In this document: positions 34,845 through 43,873 of the stretch, one piece after another
Position numbering within the stretch: the stretch's first letter is position 1
How the letters are laid out: each line of letters begins with the position of its first letter
Assembly: GCA_964496575.1 (NCBI GenBank)
Contig: CAZCAC010000018.1
Coordinates: 1 to 64,000 of the forward strand
Direction: 5' to 3'
DNA: 64,000 bases
Source of the DNA: CAZCAC01 sp964496575
Lineage (GTDB): Bacteria > Planctomycetota > UBA1135 > GCA-002686595
Translations under genes and position numbers: made by a program
The notes under the pieces: model-generated
What the model saw: the letters and a program-made list of their open reading frames with translations, nothing else
Database searches by the model: none
What the model was told of the DNA's origin: nothing

Positions 34845-36070
34845 GCCTGTGCCTCACCTCCCAACGGGGAGTCTTCCGGGGGCTTCGCCACGGGAGTGAC
34901 GGTCCGTTCCACGCCGGGTCCGGGAGCGGACTCGATCTCGTCCACCACGCCGTTCAGCGCCCGCCCGAAGCCGAAGCGGTGCCCGCAGGAGAGGGCGTAC
35001 GGTCTCCCGGTGTTGACCGCGCTGATCACCTTCTTCTGGAAAGGGAAGACGTGGTCGATCTCGCGTCCGAGCCGGTCGATGACGTCCTGCACGCGCAGGC
35101 CGCCGGAGACCTTGGGGAAGTTGAAGTTGAGGACCACGCGCTGTCGCGCCAGGGAGACGCCGACCTTGTGCAGGACGTCGAGGAAGTGCGCGTTGCCGAC
35201 CACGCTCGGCACCGTGGCGTGGAAGATCACGTAGACGAGATCCGAGAGGTCGAGCGCGGCCATGATCACGCTGTCCAGCATCGGATAGGTGTCGATGATC
35301 ACGTACTTGTACGCTCGCCGCCCGAGGCTGACGATCCGCGAGAGACCTTCGTCGTCGACGTGCGAAGCTTCGACCGCGTCGAGCGGAGCGGCCAGCACGT
35401 GGAGGCCGAACTCGCTGGGCACGGCGATCTGGCGCAGCAGCGTCTCGTCGAGTCGATGGCTCTCCTGGATCGCGTCGACGATGGTGGTCTTGGGGACCAG
35501 GTCGAGCATCATCGCCGCGACGCCGAGCTGCAGGGAGGTGTCGACCAGGAGCACCTCGTCCGGGTGGCGCATGGCCAGCGCGACCGCGGTGCTGATCGCG
35601 ACCGTGGACTTCCCGGCGCCGCCCTTGTTGCTGACGAAGGAAACGACCTTGCCCAGGTCGCGCCGGGACCGCGGCGCCGCGTTGAGGATCCGGTCCATCA
35701 GCTGCTGCACTTCGCTGCTGGAGAGCGGGCGACGCAGGAAGTCGGCGACCTGCACGCGCATCGCGTCGATGATGATCTGGCTCTCGGAGACGCTGCCGAG
35801 CAGGTCCTCGTTGCGGTAGGTGGCGACCACCACCGATTCCGGCGAGGCCACGGCCACTTCCTCGGCGAACCCGGTCAGCGCGGAGGAATCTCCCCGCAGC
35901 TCGAAGCAGATGATCTCCGGCCGCCGGCTACGGGCGAGCTCGACCCCCTGGCGCACGTCCATCGCATGATGGACGAGCGGTTTCCATTTCTTCACCCCTC
36001 TCAGCGCGGCGTTGAACTCCTCGCGCAGCTGGGGGTCGGTTCCGACGATCAGGATCTGGGGATTCTTCAT
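34841..36070 (-). CDS. cpaE: CpaE/TadZ, pilus-localising ParA-type ATPase
   Basis: 409 aa. The N-terminal 120 residues form an atypical receiver-like domain (ILIVGTDPQLREEFNAALRG, FLRRPLSSSEVQQLMDRIL). It is followed by a MinD/ParA-type ATPase with the deviant Walker A VSFVSNKGGAGKSTVAI (about residue 145), LLVDTSLQLGVAAMML and YVIIDTYPMLDSVIMAALD. CpaE/TadZ places the Flp pilus machinery, often at a pole. The C-terminal 45 residues are Pro/Glu-rich. Its stop overlaps the cpaF start by 4 nt. Confidence 0.92.
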   Translation of the reverse strand: MKNPQILIVGTDPQLREEFNAALRGVKKWKPLVHHAMDVRQGVELARSRRPEIICFELRGDSSALTGFAEEVAVASPESVVVATYRNEDLLGSVSESQIIIDAMRVQVADFLRRPLSSSEVQQLMDRILNAAPRSRRDLGKVVSFVSNKGGAGKSTVAISTAVALAMRHPDEVLLVDTSLQLGVAAMMLDLVPKTTIVDAIQESHRLDETLLRQIAVPSEFGLHVLAAPLDAVEASHVDDEGLSRIVSLGRRAYKYVIIDTYPMLDSVIMAALDLSDLVYVIFHATVPSVVGNAHFLDVLHKVGVSLARQRVVLNFNFPKVSGGLRVQDVIDRLGREIDHVFPFQKKVISAVNTGRPYALSCGHRFGFGRALNGVVDEIESAPGPGVERTVTPVAKPPEDSPLGGEAQA

Positions 36071-36088
36071 TCTGCCGTATGAAGGGAA

Positions 36089-37594
36089 TTAGCGAACGAG
36101 GGCGGGAGCCCGGATCAGGCCGGGAACCGTGGGGAGGTTGTCGATGAGGATCTCCCAGACATCTACGTCGAGCTCCGAGTTCTGCAGACCGTCGAAGAGC
36201 GCGCTCGCGTTGCGGGGGGCGATCCAGGGAGCTTCGGGTCGGTCCGGGGGGGCCATCTCGTTGGCCATGACGATCAGCCTGATCCGCGGAATCGGGCTCT
36301 GCCCGTCGTACACTTCCTCGCCGTTCTCATCCAGGTGGATCTCCGTCTTGATGCGGAAGAAACCCTGGATGTACTGCGTGCGGCCCACACCGAACTCCCA
36401 GTGGTCGTAGAAGGCGGGGGCGAAGATCTCCGAGGTCAGCCAGTACTCCTCCTCGTAGCCGTGCTGGTCCCACCAGTCGTCCTTCCCGTGGTACGGCAGG
36501 CGCAGCAGCTTGTCCCCGACGCGGCGAGGCTGCTTCTCCTGCAGGGCGCCGAACATGAAGTCGTCGTTCCCCGGGATCAGCAGGGTGTGGTCCTCCCACA
36601 CCTTGAGCACGATGTAGCGTGACTGGTAGTCCTCGGACAGGGGATCGTCGATGGTGTGCCAGTGGATGTCCGAGTAGTTCCAGGGATCCCAGTAGGCTTC
36701 GTCCACGTTGAACGCCATCGTGCCGACGCCGATCCCCCACTCGGGGCCGTACTCGGGATGCGCCAGGCCCGCGCGGACCGCGGTGCGTCCCTGGGCGATC
36801 GCCGTGGCCCGGAAGGAGAGGCCGTGGTGGCGGATCGAGTAGCCGAGCTCGGGATCGGTGCCGATGAACGTCGAGCCCCCGCCGAAGACCAGCGGCAAGG
36901 TCCACCCCGAGGAGCTCACTCCGGACTGGCGGTCCAGCGGGTTGTTACCCGGTTGCCCCGGGGAGAACGTCCGTCGCAGGCGCACCAGCATCGAGTCGGC
37001 GAAGGGAGCCTCCAGGGCGCTGGCCGGATCGAAGTCGACGCGCTCGTAGTCGTTCGAGTCCTCGAGGTGAATCGGATTGCCCTCGTAGCCGATTCCCTCA
37101 CCATTGAACTTTCCGCTGACGATGTCCCCGTGCCGTGCATTCGCGTGGTTTCCCCCGGCTCCGTCCTGGTTCGGCTCGAGGACGGGAATCGAGTGATACA
37201 CGCCGCCGTGGATCTGACCGAAGTTGGTGGCACCCTGCCCCCCGGTGAGAACGTGATAGTGTCCCGCTCCCTCCTCGGAGGGCTCGTAGTCCTCGAGGAG
37301 GCCCTCGTAGTCGAAGGCCCAGGGCACGAAGCGGCGGTTTCGCATTCGACGCTCCAGGTCGCGGATGTGCACGTTGTTCTCCGCGATGGGGCCCACCGCG
37401 TGGTCGCGCTCCCGCAGGATCTCGCGAGCCGCGCTGTCGGCGACACTCTGCATCCGATCGCGGGTGATGCACACCAGCCCCATCTCGATCGCCACTCCGA
37501 CCATGGCCAGGATGGCGACCATCATCAGCCCGAACAGGACCATCACGGTCCCTTCGCGCCTTCGATCGGTCGTCCTCCTTCTGCCGCAGGCCAT
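36089..37594 (-). CDS. TadG-like pilus assembly protein with N-terminal pilin-type helix
   Basis: 501 aa. An Arg-rich N-terminus is followed by REGTVMVLFGLMMVAILAMVGVAIEMGLVCITRDRMQSVADSAARE, the TadE/TadG-type membrane helix plus the 'DxxALAAA-like' helix. The large ectodomain (about 430 residues) is rich in aromatic residues and has no motif I recognise; a von Willebrand A domain as in some TadG proteins is not evident. The ATG at 37594 was chosen because GGAGG lies seven bases upstream; a GTG at 37600 would be too close to it. It lies between cpaB and cpaE in the tad operon. Confidence 0.78.
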   Translation of the reverse strand: MACGRRRTTDRRREGTVMVLFGLMMVAILAMVGVAIEMGLVCITRDRMQSVADSAAREILRERDHAVGPIAENNVHIRDLERRMRNRRFVPWAFDYEGLLEDYEPSEEGAGHYHVLTGGQGATNFGQIHGGVYHSIPVLEPNQDGAGGNHANARHGDIVSGKFNGEGIGYEGNPIHLEDSNDYERVDFDPASALEAPFADSMLVRLRRTFSPGQPGNNPLDRQSGVSSSGWTLPLVFGGGSTFIGTDPELGYSIRHHGLSFRATAIAQGRTAVRAGLAHPEYGPEWGIGVGTMAFNVDEAYWDPWNYSDIHWHTIDDPLSEDYQSRYIVLKVWEDHTLLIPGNDDFMFGALQEKQPRRVGDKLLRLPYHGKDDWWDQHGYEEEYWLTSEIFAPAFYDHWEFGVGRTQYIQGFFRIKTEIHLDENGEEVYDGQSPIPRIRLIVMANEMAPPDRPEAPWIAPRNASALFDGLQNSELDVDVWEILIDNLPTVPGLIRAPALVR

Positions 37595-37600
37595 AGTCAC

Positions 37601-37608
37601 TCCTCCTC
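37601..37608 (-). promoter_or_regulatory. Ribosome binding site of the TadG-like gene
   Basis: AGGAGGA on the minus strand directly abuts the upstream GTG (37600), but it is well spaced (7 nt from GGAGG) for the ATG at 37594. This makes the ATG the likelier start. Confidence 0.55.
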
Positions 37609-37621
37609 CTCGGGACCGCTG

Positions 37622-38572
37622 CTAGCGCGGGGATTCCTTCACCGGGACGATCCCGAAGGTGCATTCATTTCCCTTGTAGACCTCGACTTTCTGCATCGAA
37701 TCCAGGAGCCAGCGATACGCGGCGATCTGGTCGACCGGCTCCGGCTGAATCCGCGGGACTTCGCGCTCTTCGCGCTCACCGACGCCGGAGTGGCCGACGC
37801 AATAGATCGTCTCGTCCTGCACCAGCGCGTCCATGACCAGGTCCACGTCGTCGGGGTGCAGGGCCACTGCCACCACCGTCTTGCTCCCCTGCTTCTCGGC
37901 ACGACGGATGATCATGCCGTTCTGGGCGAGCAGCAGCCGCTCGGGCTCCCGACTGATCGAGGCGAGGGTCATCTGGTCCGTGGGGGAGACGTACGGACGG
38001 GCGTCGAGCGCGGCCTTGGCCGCCTTCTCGATCCCGTCGTCCACCGGACGGCTCACCTTCAGGTCAAAGCGGTTCCGGGATCCGAGGCTGTCGATCCCTT
38101 GGACCTTCTTGGCATCGAGCATCACCAGTTGCTTTCCTTCTGGAACCAACCCGACGATTCCCGGAGCGGTCCCCTCGGGGAGAAAGTCCGAGATCATGAA
38201 CGGCTGGTTACTCCCCATGGCGTTCTTGAGGACGCGACCCTTTACCTCGTTGAACCCGGTGGCGTATCCGCGCTTCGCGACCTGTTCCTCGGTCAGGTCC
38301 ATGTAGGCCCTTCGAACTCCCTGGATCTGGGGATCGAAGACGGCCGACACACTAACCTGGTCTCCCGGCTGCAGGGACCGGACCGAGAGGAGAACGGGGA
38401 TTCCGCGAGGTGCGGCTTGGACCTCCCCCCCCCACAAGTTAGCCAGCCCGATATTCGTCTTCCCCGTCGCTTCGAGGGTGACGATGGTTCCGACGACGGC
38501 CAGCACGACCAGCAAGAGGGCCAGGAAGGGGTTGAACCGCGACTTGTTCTGTCGTCCGCGTTGGGTGCTCAT
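37622..38572 (-). CDS. cpaB: CpaB/RcpC, Flp pilus periplasmic assembly protein (SAF domain)
   Basis: 316 aa. One N-terminal transmembrane helix (FLALLLVVLAVVGTIVTLE, about residues 16-35) is followed by an SAF-type region with VLLSVRSLQPGDQVSVSAV, GRVLKNAMGSNQPFMISDFLPEG and LVPEGKQLVMLDAKKVQGID. These match the CpaB family, which links the inner-membrane machinery to the secretin. A second, RcpC-like part has TVVAVALHPDDVDLVMDALVQDE. The position between tadE and tadG is compatible. Complete. Confidence 0.85.
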   Translation of the reverse strand: MSTQRGRQNKSRFNPFLALLLVVLAVVGTIVTLEATGKTNIGLANLWGGEVQAAPRGIPVLLSVRSLQPGDQVSVSAVFDPQIQGVRRAYMDLTEEQVAKRGYATGFNEVKGRVLKNAMGSNQPFMISDFLPEGTAPGIVGLVPEGKQLVMLDAKKVQGIDSLGSRNRFDLKVSRPVDDGIEKAAKAALDARPYVSPTDQMTLASISREPERLLLAQNGMIIRRAEKQGSKTVVAVALHPDDVDLVMDALVQDETIYCVGHSGVGEREEREVPRIQPEPVDQIAAYRWLLDSMQKVEVYKGNECTFGIVPVKESPR

Positions 38573-38624
38573 GACATTTGATAGGGTAGTTGCGAGGGGT
38601 GAGCTTGGAGAGGCCAGCGGGGCG

Positions 38625-39512
38625 TCAAGGTCCCTCGGGGCCGAAGATCACCTCGCGGCGGGCGACCGCTTGAACCGAGACGATCTTCCGATAGGGACGC
38701 ACTCTCTGAAGGAAGGCATAGTGATAGCCCAGGCCATACTTGCCACTGTAGGGCGCGCTTGGCCCGAAGTCGGGAGGAATAGCGTAGTCGTAGTCGGTCG
38801 GTAGTCCGGTGTCCTGTACCAGGCTGTCGCTGGCCATGTACACGCTTGCGGGACCATTGGGGAATACGTTTGGATCGAAGGCGCTCATCGCCGCGGCCTG
38901 GAATGGATAGTTGATCCGAACGTTGACCACACCGGCGAAGGGGCTGCCCGCGTTGATCGGGAAGTGACTCTCCACGTCACCCGCGGGAAGCACCTCCTCG
39001 ACGACGGGAATCCAGTCGATCGTCTCGACGCCGAAGGTATCCGGGGCATCCGAGTACTCGAGAACGCGGGGGATCAGGACCGTGTAAGCATCCTGACCAT
39101 CCACCACCTTGGCCAGAGCACCGGGGTAGCGGATCACCTCCTCCGGTTGATCGCCAGGAATCGTGTCGCGGAACATCAGAGGCCGCAGCATCTGATTCAC
39201 CAGGGGCAGAGCGGCGAAGTAGGTGTCGATCTCCTCCTGGGTCGAACCGCTGTCGGCAAGCCGGACGACGAGATGCTCCTCGTCGTAGATGCGCGTCTTG
39301 ACGTACTCGGTCGCCAGCGCCTCCTCGAAGGTCAGCGTGGCGTCGATCGGGGCCCTGGAGAGTTCCTGGGCCAGAACGTCGGCCGCACCCTGGACCGTCT
39401 GCGTAGCGAGAGTCCCACGACCAAGGTCGAGGAGCACCACCATCAGGAGGTACAGGGTGAAGGCGACGAGGCCGAATTCGACAAGCACACTTCCCCGGCG
39501 CGGATTGCTCAT
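38625..39512 (-). CDS. tadE: TadE-like pseudopilin
   Basis: About 295 aa. From the ATG at 39512 the protein begins MSNPRRGSVLVEFGLVAFTLYLLMVVLLDLGRG, a short basic leader followed by the TadE signature (R-G-S-x-x-V-E-F) and membrane helix. An in-frame ATG at 39554 and a TTG at 39560 would add 14-16 residues; neither has a Shine-Dalgarno, so the start is uncertain. The ectodomain (about 250 residues) is longer than in proteobacterial TadE (about 150-200 in total). TadE and TadF are minor pseudopilins processed by the prepilin peptidase. It lies between flp and cpaB. Confidence 0.82.
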   Translation of the reverse strand: MSNPRRGSVLVEFGLVAFTLYLLMVVLLDLGRGTLATQTVQGAADVLAQELSRAPIDATLTFEEALATEYVKTRIYDEEHLVVRLADSGSTQEEIDTYFAALPLVNQMLRPLMFRDTIPGDQPEEVIRYPGALAKVVDGQDAYTVLIPRVLEYSDAPDTFGVETIDWIPVVEEVLPAGDVESHFPINAGSPFAGVVNVRINYPFQAAAMSAFDPNVFPNGPASVYMASDSLVQDTGLPTDYDYAIPPDFGPSAPYSGKYGLGYHYAFLQRVRPYRKIVSVQAVARREVIFGPEGP

Positions 39513-39617
39513 CCGCGCCGGAGACGCGCGTTCATTCTGCAGGATGGTTCTCATGACCAATCATCAGGGCCAGGCCGGGCGAGAGATCGCTCGGGTCCGG
39601 CACGTAGAGATGGTCCC

Positions 39618-39941
39618 CTACGGGGTTATCCCCCACTGGGAGTCATCGATCATCCCGTCGGCACCAGACCCGTACAGATCACTGAACGAGCTCTGCTCGT
39701 CGAACTTAATTTGGATGCCGTCGCCAAGATCATGAGTCTTGATGACGCGCCCGCCGAGAATGGGCCCGACGTCTTCGGCATTGCTGCTAGGCAGCGCGCC
39801 GGCGATGGTGCCGACGAGGTCGTTGGTCTTGTGGCCGAGAATCGAAACGGCCGCAGCCGTGGTGAGCGCGACTCCCGCCACGAGAAGGCCGTACTCGACC
39901 AGGGCGGCACCGCGCTTGCGGTTTGTCTTAGAGATTTTCAT
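39618..39941 (-). CDS. flp: Flp-type major pilin
   Basis: 107 aa. Leader MKISKTNRKRG, then AALVEYGLLVAGVALTTAAAVSILG, the Flp signature (G/xxxxEY) and hydrophobic core. Prepilin peptidase would cleave after Gly11. The mature protein has about 70 residues after the helix, whereas Flp pilins usually have 20-40, so this pilin carries an enlarged exposed domain (PILGGRVIKTHDLGDGIQIKF). A strong GAGGAGG lies 10 bases upstream. The stop is 105 nt from the tadE start. Confidence 0.92.
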   Translation of the reverse strand: MKISKTNRKRGAALVEYGLLVAGVALTTAAAVSILGHKTNDLVGTIAGALPSSNAEDVGPILGGRVIKTHDLGDGIQIKFDEQSSFSDLYGSGADGMIDDSQWGITP

Positions 39942-39951
39942 GGGTAAGAAG

Positions 39952-39958
39952 CCTCCTC
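39952..39958 (-). promoter_or_regulatory. Strong ribosome binding site of flp
   Basis: GAGGAGG on the minus strand, 10 bases before the flp ATG, and overlapping the stop codon of the upstream 107-aa gene. It is among the strongest Shine-Dalgarno sites in the window, as expected for an abundantly made pilin. Confidence 0.6.
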
Positions 39959-40280
39959 AGTGCAACGGAGGGAGAAATGGTTTCTTGAAAAGGTTCGACG
40001 GCGACTCGGCTTCTCCCGCACCTCTGCGAGCCCGAATCTCCTCCAACAGACCCGCCCGGATGGACGGGCTCGCAGGAAGCTCACCCGACCGGGATGAGCC
40101 CCCCACTGCCCCGCTTCGGAGAAGCGGGGTGTTCGTCCTGGCGAGGAGCCGACGGTGGCCCCTCACTCTTCGCGCAAGGTCGACGGCACGCCAGGCCGGG
40201 GTGTTCCGCCCGGTCACCGAGAACGCGTCGACGAGATTGCGACTTCCCATCATAAGGTCATCCCCCGAAATATGCGTCAT
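39957..40280 (-). CDS. Small basic protein of unknown function, coupled within the tad operon
   Basis: 107 aa, unrecognised. Its ATG overlaps the TGA of the upstream TPR lipoprotein gene (ATGA), and its stop lies in the flp ribosome binding site, which supports a real gene. The protein is Arg/Ser/Gly-rich (VDLARRVRGHRRLLART, GLLEEIRARRGAG) with no signal peptide or membrane segment. A 21-nt perfect hairpin (CCCCGCTTC, loop GGA, GAAGCGGGG at 40113-40133) lies inside the frame. An alternative reading is a structured untranslated spacer ahead of flp rather than a protein. Confidence 0.5.
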   Translation of the reverse strand: MTHISGDDLMMGSRNLVDAFSVTGRNTPAWRAVDLARRVRGHRRLLARTNTPLLRSGAVGGSSRSGELPASPSIRAGLLEEIRARRGAGEAESPSNLFKKPFLPPLH

Positions 40281-41008
40281 CTTACCTTCTCCCCGCCGGC
40301 CGCGCGCAATCCAGCCAATCTGGAGGCCGCGGGCTGGTATTCGGGGTTCTCAGACAATGCGGCTTCGTACCTCTTCCGGGCCTCAGAGGGGTTCTCGTCG
40401 GCCTCCTCGATCAGCCCCTGGTTGAAGGCCACGCGCCACTCCGGCGCACCGAGGCGCAGGGCCATCTCCAGGGCCTCGCGGGCCCCGGTGAGATCGTGGT
40501 CGAGGTAGGCGGCGGCGGAGCTCGCCTCCCAGAGTCCGGCGTGGTCGGGACGGAAGCGGAGCTGCCGCTCCAGCACCCGCTTCGCGGCGGGCAGGTTGCC
40601 CTCGTCGATGGCGATCCGGCTGCGCAGGACCCCCGCCTCGGGGTGAGCCGCCTGGATCGCGAAGAGCGCATCGAGGTAGCCGCTGGCGCGCTCCCGCCCG
40701 CCCTGGTCGTAGGTGACCGAGGCGAGGGTGTAGAGTGTCGCCACGTGGCCGGGGTAGTCGTTGTGTAGCCGGCGCAGCTCGTTGAGGACCCGTTGACCGT
40801 CGACGAGGAGTTGCTCCTCGGCGCGGTCCCGCGGCCTCGAGGGGTCCTGGAGGACGTGGTAGCGCTCGACGAGGTCGAGGAGACGCTGGTCCGGCCCCTG
40901 CCCCTCGTGCCGGTAGCCGGGGGCCGGGGAGGAGCAGGCGAGGCTCGTCGCGGCGAACGCCGCGAGCAGCAGGAGGTGGGAGAGCTTCATCGTCTGGAGG
41001 ATCTTCAT
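40277..41008 (-). CDS. TadD-like TPR lipoprotein
   Basis: 243 aa. Signal peptide with lipobox: LLLLAAFAATSLACSS, with Cys near residue 25. Several TPR units follow: LYTLASVTYDQGGRERASGYLDALFAI, AKRVLERQLRFRPDHAGLWEASSAAAYL, AREALEMALRLGAPEWRVAFNQGLIEEAD and ARKRYEAALSENPEYQPAASRL. TadD is the outer-membrane TPR lipoprotein that helps secretin assembly in tad systems, and position next to the secretin supports this. The ATG at 41008 overlaps the secretin stop; a GTG one codon upstream is also possible. Confidence 0.85.
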   Translation of the reverse strand: MKILQTMKLSHLLLLAAFAATSLACSSPAPGYRHEGQGPDQRLLDLVERYHVLQDPSRPRDRAEEQLLVDGQRVLNELRRLHNDYPGHVATLYTLASVTYDQGGRERASGYLDALFAIQAAHPEAGVLRSRIAIDEGNLPAAKRVLERQLRFRPDHAGLWEASSAAAYLDHDLTGAREALEMALRLGAPEWRVAFNQGLIEEADENPSEARKRYEAALSENPEYQPAASRLAGLRAAGGEKVR

Positions 41009-43416
41009 CACCGCGAACCTCCCGCCGGCGTCTCGGAAGAGGGGTCCGCACCGGGGGTGGCGGCGACCTCCTCCCCCTCAATCGCGGACCCGGAGGGAAG
41101 CGCGGTCTCTTCTGCCGCTTTTTCCACCGGTTCTTCCGCGGGCGGCTCCTCGGCCGGCTCCTCCACCACCTCCTCCTCTTCGGTGGGAGGCGGCGGAACG
41201 GGCAGTGCGCCCGCGAGCAGCTCGCCGGCGCAGGGGTAGGCCCACAACCCGGCGTCGGTCAGCGGATCGCGCACGATCGTCGGCCGGATCATCACCACCA
41301 CCTCGAGGTCGTCGTCGGAGTAGTCGAAGCCCTGGAACAGGAGACCGATCAGCGGGATCTTGGAGAGCCACGGCGCCTGGTGGTCCTCGTCGCTGCGCTG
41401 CGTCTGGGCGAGCCCGCCGACCAGCAGCGTGTGCCCGTCGAGCAGGCGGGAGCTGGTCTTCAGCAGCCGGCTCTCAAAGGCGAAGGTCGCGGGGTTCTTC
41501 CCCGTCGCCTCGACCAGGAGCTGGGTCAGGAGCGCGTCGGGCGTGGTCACCTCGGGGGCGAAGTCGATGGTGATGTAGTCGTCCTTGCCGACCAGCGGCC
41601 GGACGGCGAGGTTCACCCCGTAGTCGATGAAGCGCGTCGAGTTGAAGACCCCCTGGATCCCGACCTGGGTGGCGAAGGCCTCGTCGATCGGGATGCGGCC
41701 GCCCACCTCGAAGATCGCGTACTCCCCGGAGAGCACCGAGAGGGAGGGATTGGCGAGGCTGCGCGCGATCCCCTCCGTCTCGAGGAAGCCGAGGATCGAG
41801 TCTACGGCCCAGTTGGAGCCGCTGACCTGCAGCTGGTTGCTGATCGTCCCGCCCAGGAAGCCGAAGACGTTCTGGATGTCCTGCCCACCCTGGACGCCGA
41901 CGCGTGCCGCGGAATCCCCCTGGACCACCGACGCCCCGGCGGCGGGCTCGAGACCCGGCTGGTCGAAGTCGGAGGTGAGCACCGCGAGATCGGACTCGTA
42001 GGCGAGGAGCTTGGTGCGGTTCACCTCGTAGAGGCGGATGTCGACGCGCACCTGCGGCAGGTCGGTGACCTCGATGAAGGAGAGGATCCGCCCGTCCGCG
42101 AGCTCGATCGCCGAGGCCCGGCCGATGTTGGAGCCGATGCGGTTCTCGAGCCCCAACTGGCGCACGCCGCCCCGACCTCCCCGGCCGCTGGAGCGCCCGA
42201 AGCCCTGCAGGATGTTGTCGGTGCCCTGGCCGCTCTGGTCCGAGCCCGCGGACGACCCGAAGAGCGCTCCGGCCTCGTCGGCGATCACCTTGATGTCCTC
42301 GAGGATGGAGAGGTCGTCCCCCTTGATGACCTGGGTCTTCCCGGAGACTCCATCGGTCAAGACGACGTCCGGGCCCTTCACCCGACCGACGTAGATCTTG
42401 TACGCCAAGCTGAGGACCCGGATCAGCGCGATCTGGTCCTCGACCTCGCCCTCCAGCACGAGTACGTCCACCTCGTCGTCAGGCACGGGACCCTTCTGCA
42501 CACGGCGAACCGTGACCTTGTCCCCTCCGAATGGACGGATCGCGTCTTCGATCCGGTCCTCGGGGAGGGCGTACTGAACGGATTCCGGCACCCCATCGAC
42601 ACGGATGAGGTTGATTACCGCCCCTTTGCTGGTGCGGTTCCGGGCCCTCCGCTCGTCTTTCTTGGTGGTAGTGCTCTGCACGTCGGCCAGCTCCCGAGCT
42701 ACGTCGCCGACGAGCAGCGTCTCGTCGAGCTTGGTGGACTCGAGCCACGATCGCGTGACGTCCTCGGCGCGCTTCGAGAAGACCGCGCGCGGCACCGTCC
42801 CGGTCAGGACCAGCGCGTCGCGATCGGACGCCTTCTGGACGCGGATATCCGGATGGATGTCCGCGAGCACGGCTTCCAGGAGCCGCAGGTCCTGGGTGAC
42901 GACAATCTCGATGCTCTCGATGGTGCCGTCGGAGAACCAGATCAGGACCGTGGTGGTCCCCGGCTCCACTCCGAGGGCCAGGAGCTCGCGGGTGTTGAGG
43001 ACCTGCACGTCGAGCAAGTGCTCGCCGCCGACGGCGACGCGCTCGATGTCCTTGTCGAAGCCGAGGCGCAGGTGTGCGTGCTCTCGTACCTCGTGGCTCG
43101 CCCCCTGCGCCACCGCGGCGGTGGCGTCGGCCGCCACGCCCGGCTCCGGGGTGGCCGGCTTGGGCTGCGGGACCGTCGCCGGCTGCGGCACGGGCTGGAG
43201 GATTCCCTTGGCCGCGTCCCCGGGCACCCCCGCGAGAGCCGCCAGCGAGAAGCCGGAGAGGAGGATCGCCAGGACCCCGGAAACCGCCCACCGTCCGGCG
43301 CGGGGGTGCACCGCCAGCCAGCTGCGCCAGCGCGGCTGACCTCCACGGGCGGGCGCAGCTCCAGCTCGCTCTCGCTGGATGGCCGCTCTGATCCACTGAT
43401 CGCTCTGGGTGCTCAT
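41008..43416 (-). CDS. cpaC: CpaC/RcpA, Flp pilus outer-membrane secretin
   Basis: 802 aa, longer than usual (about 450-550). The N-terminal hydrophobic segment (VSGVLAILLSGFSLAALAG, about 45-63) serves for export. A pilus-N domain follows (HAHLRLGFDKDIERVAVGGEHLLDVQVLN, TTVLIWFSDGTIESIEI), then BON-like parts. The secretin domain lies at about 530-720, with IFEVGGRIPID, YGVNLAVRPLVGKDDYITIDFAPEV and PWLSKIPLIGLLFQG...LEVVVMIRPTIV. The insertion at about 395-430 is Gly/Ser-rich. The last 60 residues are an acidic Pro/Glu tail (VPPPPTEEEEVVEEPAEEPP). It is the first gene of the tad operon, so secretin is made before pilin. Confidence 0.92.
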   Translation of the reverse strand: MSTQSDQWIRAAIQRERAGAAPARGGQPRWRSWLAVHPRAGRWAVSGVLAILLSGFSLAALAGVPGDAAKGILQPVPQPATVPQPKPATPEPGVAADATAAVAQGASHEVREHAHLRLGFDKDIERVAVGGEHLLDVQVLNTRELLALGVEPGTTTVLIWFSDGTIESIEIVVTQDLRLLEAVLADIHPDIRVQKASDRDALVLTGTVPRAVFSKRAEDVTRSWLESTKLDETLLVGDVARELADVQSTTTKKDERRARNRTSKGAVINLIRVDGVPESVQYALPEDRIEDAIRPFGGDKVTVRRVQKGPVPDDEVDVLVLEGEVEDQIALIRVLSLAYKIYVGRVKGPDVVLTDGVSGKTQVIKGDDLSILEDIKVIADEAGALFGSSAGSDQSGQGTDNILQGFGRSSGRGGRGGVRQLGLENRIGSNIGRASAIELADGRILSFIEVTDLPQVRVDIRLYEVNRTKLLAYESDLAVLTSDFDQPGLEPAAGASVVQGDSAARVGVQGGQDIQNVFGFLGGTISNQLQVSGSNWAVDSILGFLETEGIARSLANPSLSVLSGEYAIFEVGGRIPIDEAFATQVGIQGVFNSTRFIDYGVNLAVRPLVGKDDYITIDFAPEVTTPDALLTQLLVEATGKNPATFAFESRLLKTSSRLLDGHTLLVGGLAQTQRSDEDHQAPWLSKIPLIGLLFQGFDYSDDDLEVVVMIRPTIVRDPLTDAGLWAYPCAGELLAGALPVPPPPTEEEEVVEEPAEEPPAEEPVEKAAEETALPSGSAIEGEEVAATPGADPSSETPAGGSR

Positions 43417-43706
43417 CTCGTCGTTCCTCTCCCTGGCCTGCCGCCGCCCGCTTCGGAGCAGCTCCCGCCAAAAAGCGCATTCCTTCTATTAGCCCTGATC
43501 CGACTCATGCTCTGACCTCGGTCCCCCCTCCCCTCACCCGGTTTCGAGTCAGGCCGTTTCGAGGCTGGGGTCCTCTCCATCGCTCGGGCTGTGGTCCACA
43601 TCTCTGCTCACTCGCGAATCCCGTGAGGCCGCCTCTCCGAGCGGAGGACGCACCTTTCCGGGGAACGATTCCGACCACGCCCACCCCCCGGGGCCCGAAC
43701 TCTGGG

Positions 43707-43737
43707 AAAAAAAATTGCTCCGGGAGGGGTGAGCCAA
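43707..43737 (-). terminator. Possible attenuator in the tad leader
   Basis: On the minus strand a weak stem (TTGGCTC with GAGCAA, one bulge) is followed by eight T. It lies about 290 nt before the secretin start. The stem is short, so the call is weak. Confidence 0.25.
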
Positions 43738-43873
43738 CCCTATGGCCGGAATAGCCCGCAAATTCGCTCGATCCCAGCCTGAAGGATTCGGCGCAAGTCG
43801 GGGCTTGGAAGTCCCATTTTATTTTTCCCGCCCCCGAAACCGCCGGAGGGCGTTCTGGCCTGCCCGAATAGCA

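Noticed and set aside
41380..43515. A plus-strand open frame of 711 codons
   Set aside because: Antisense to the secretin gene, which has clear family motifs.
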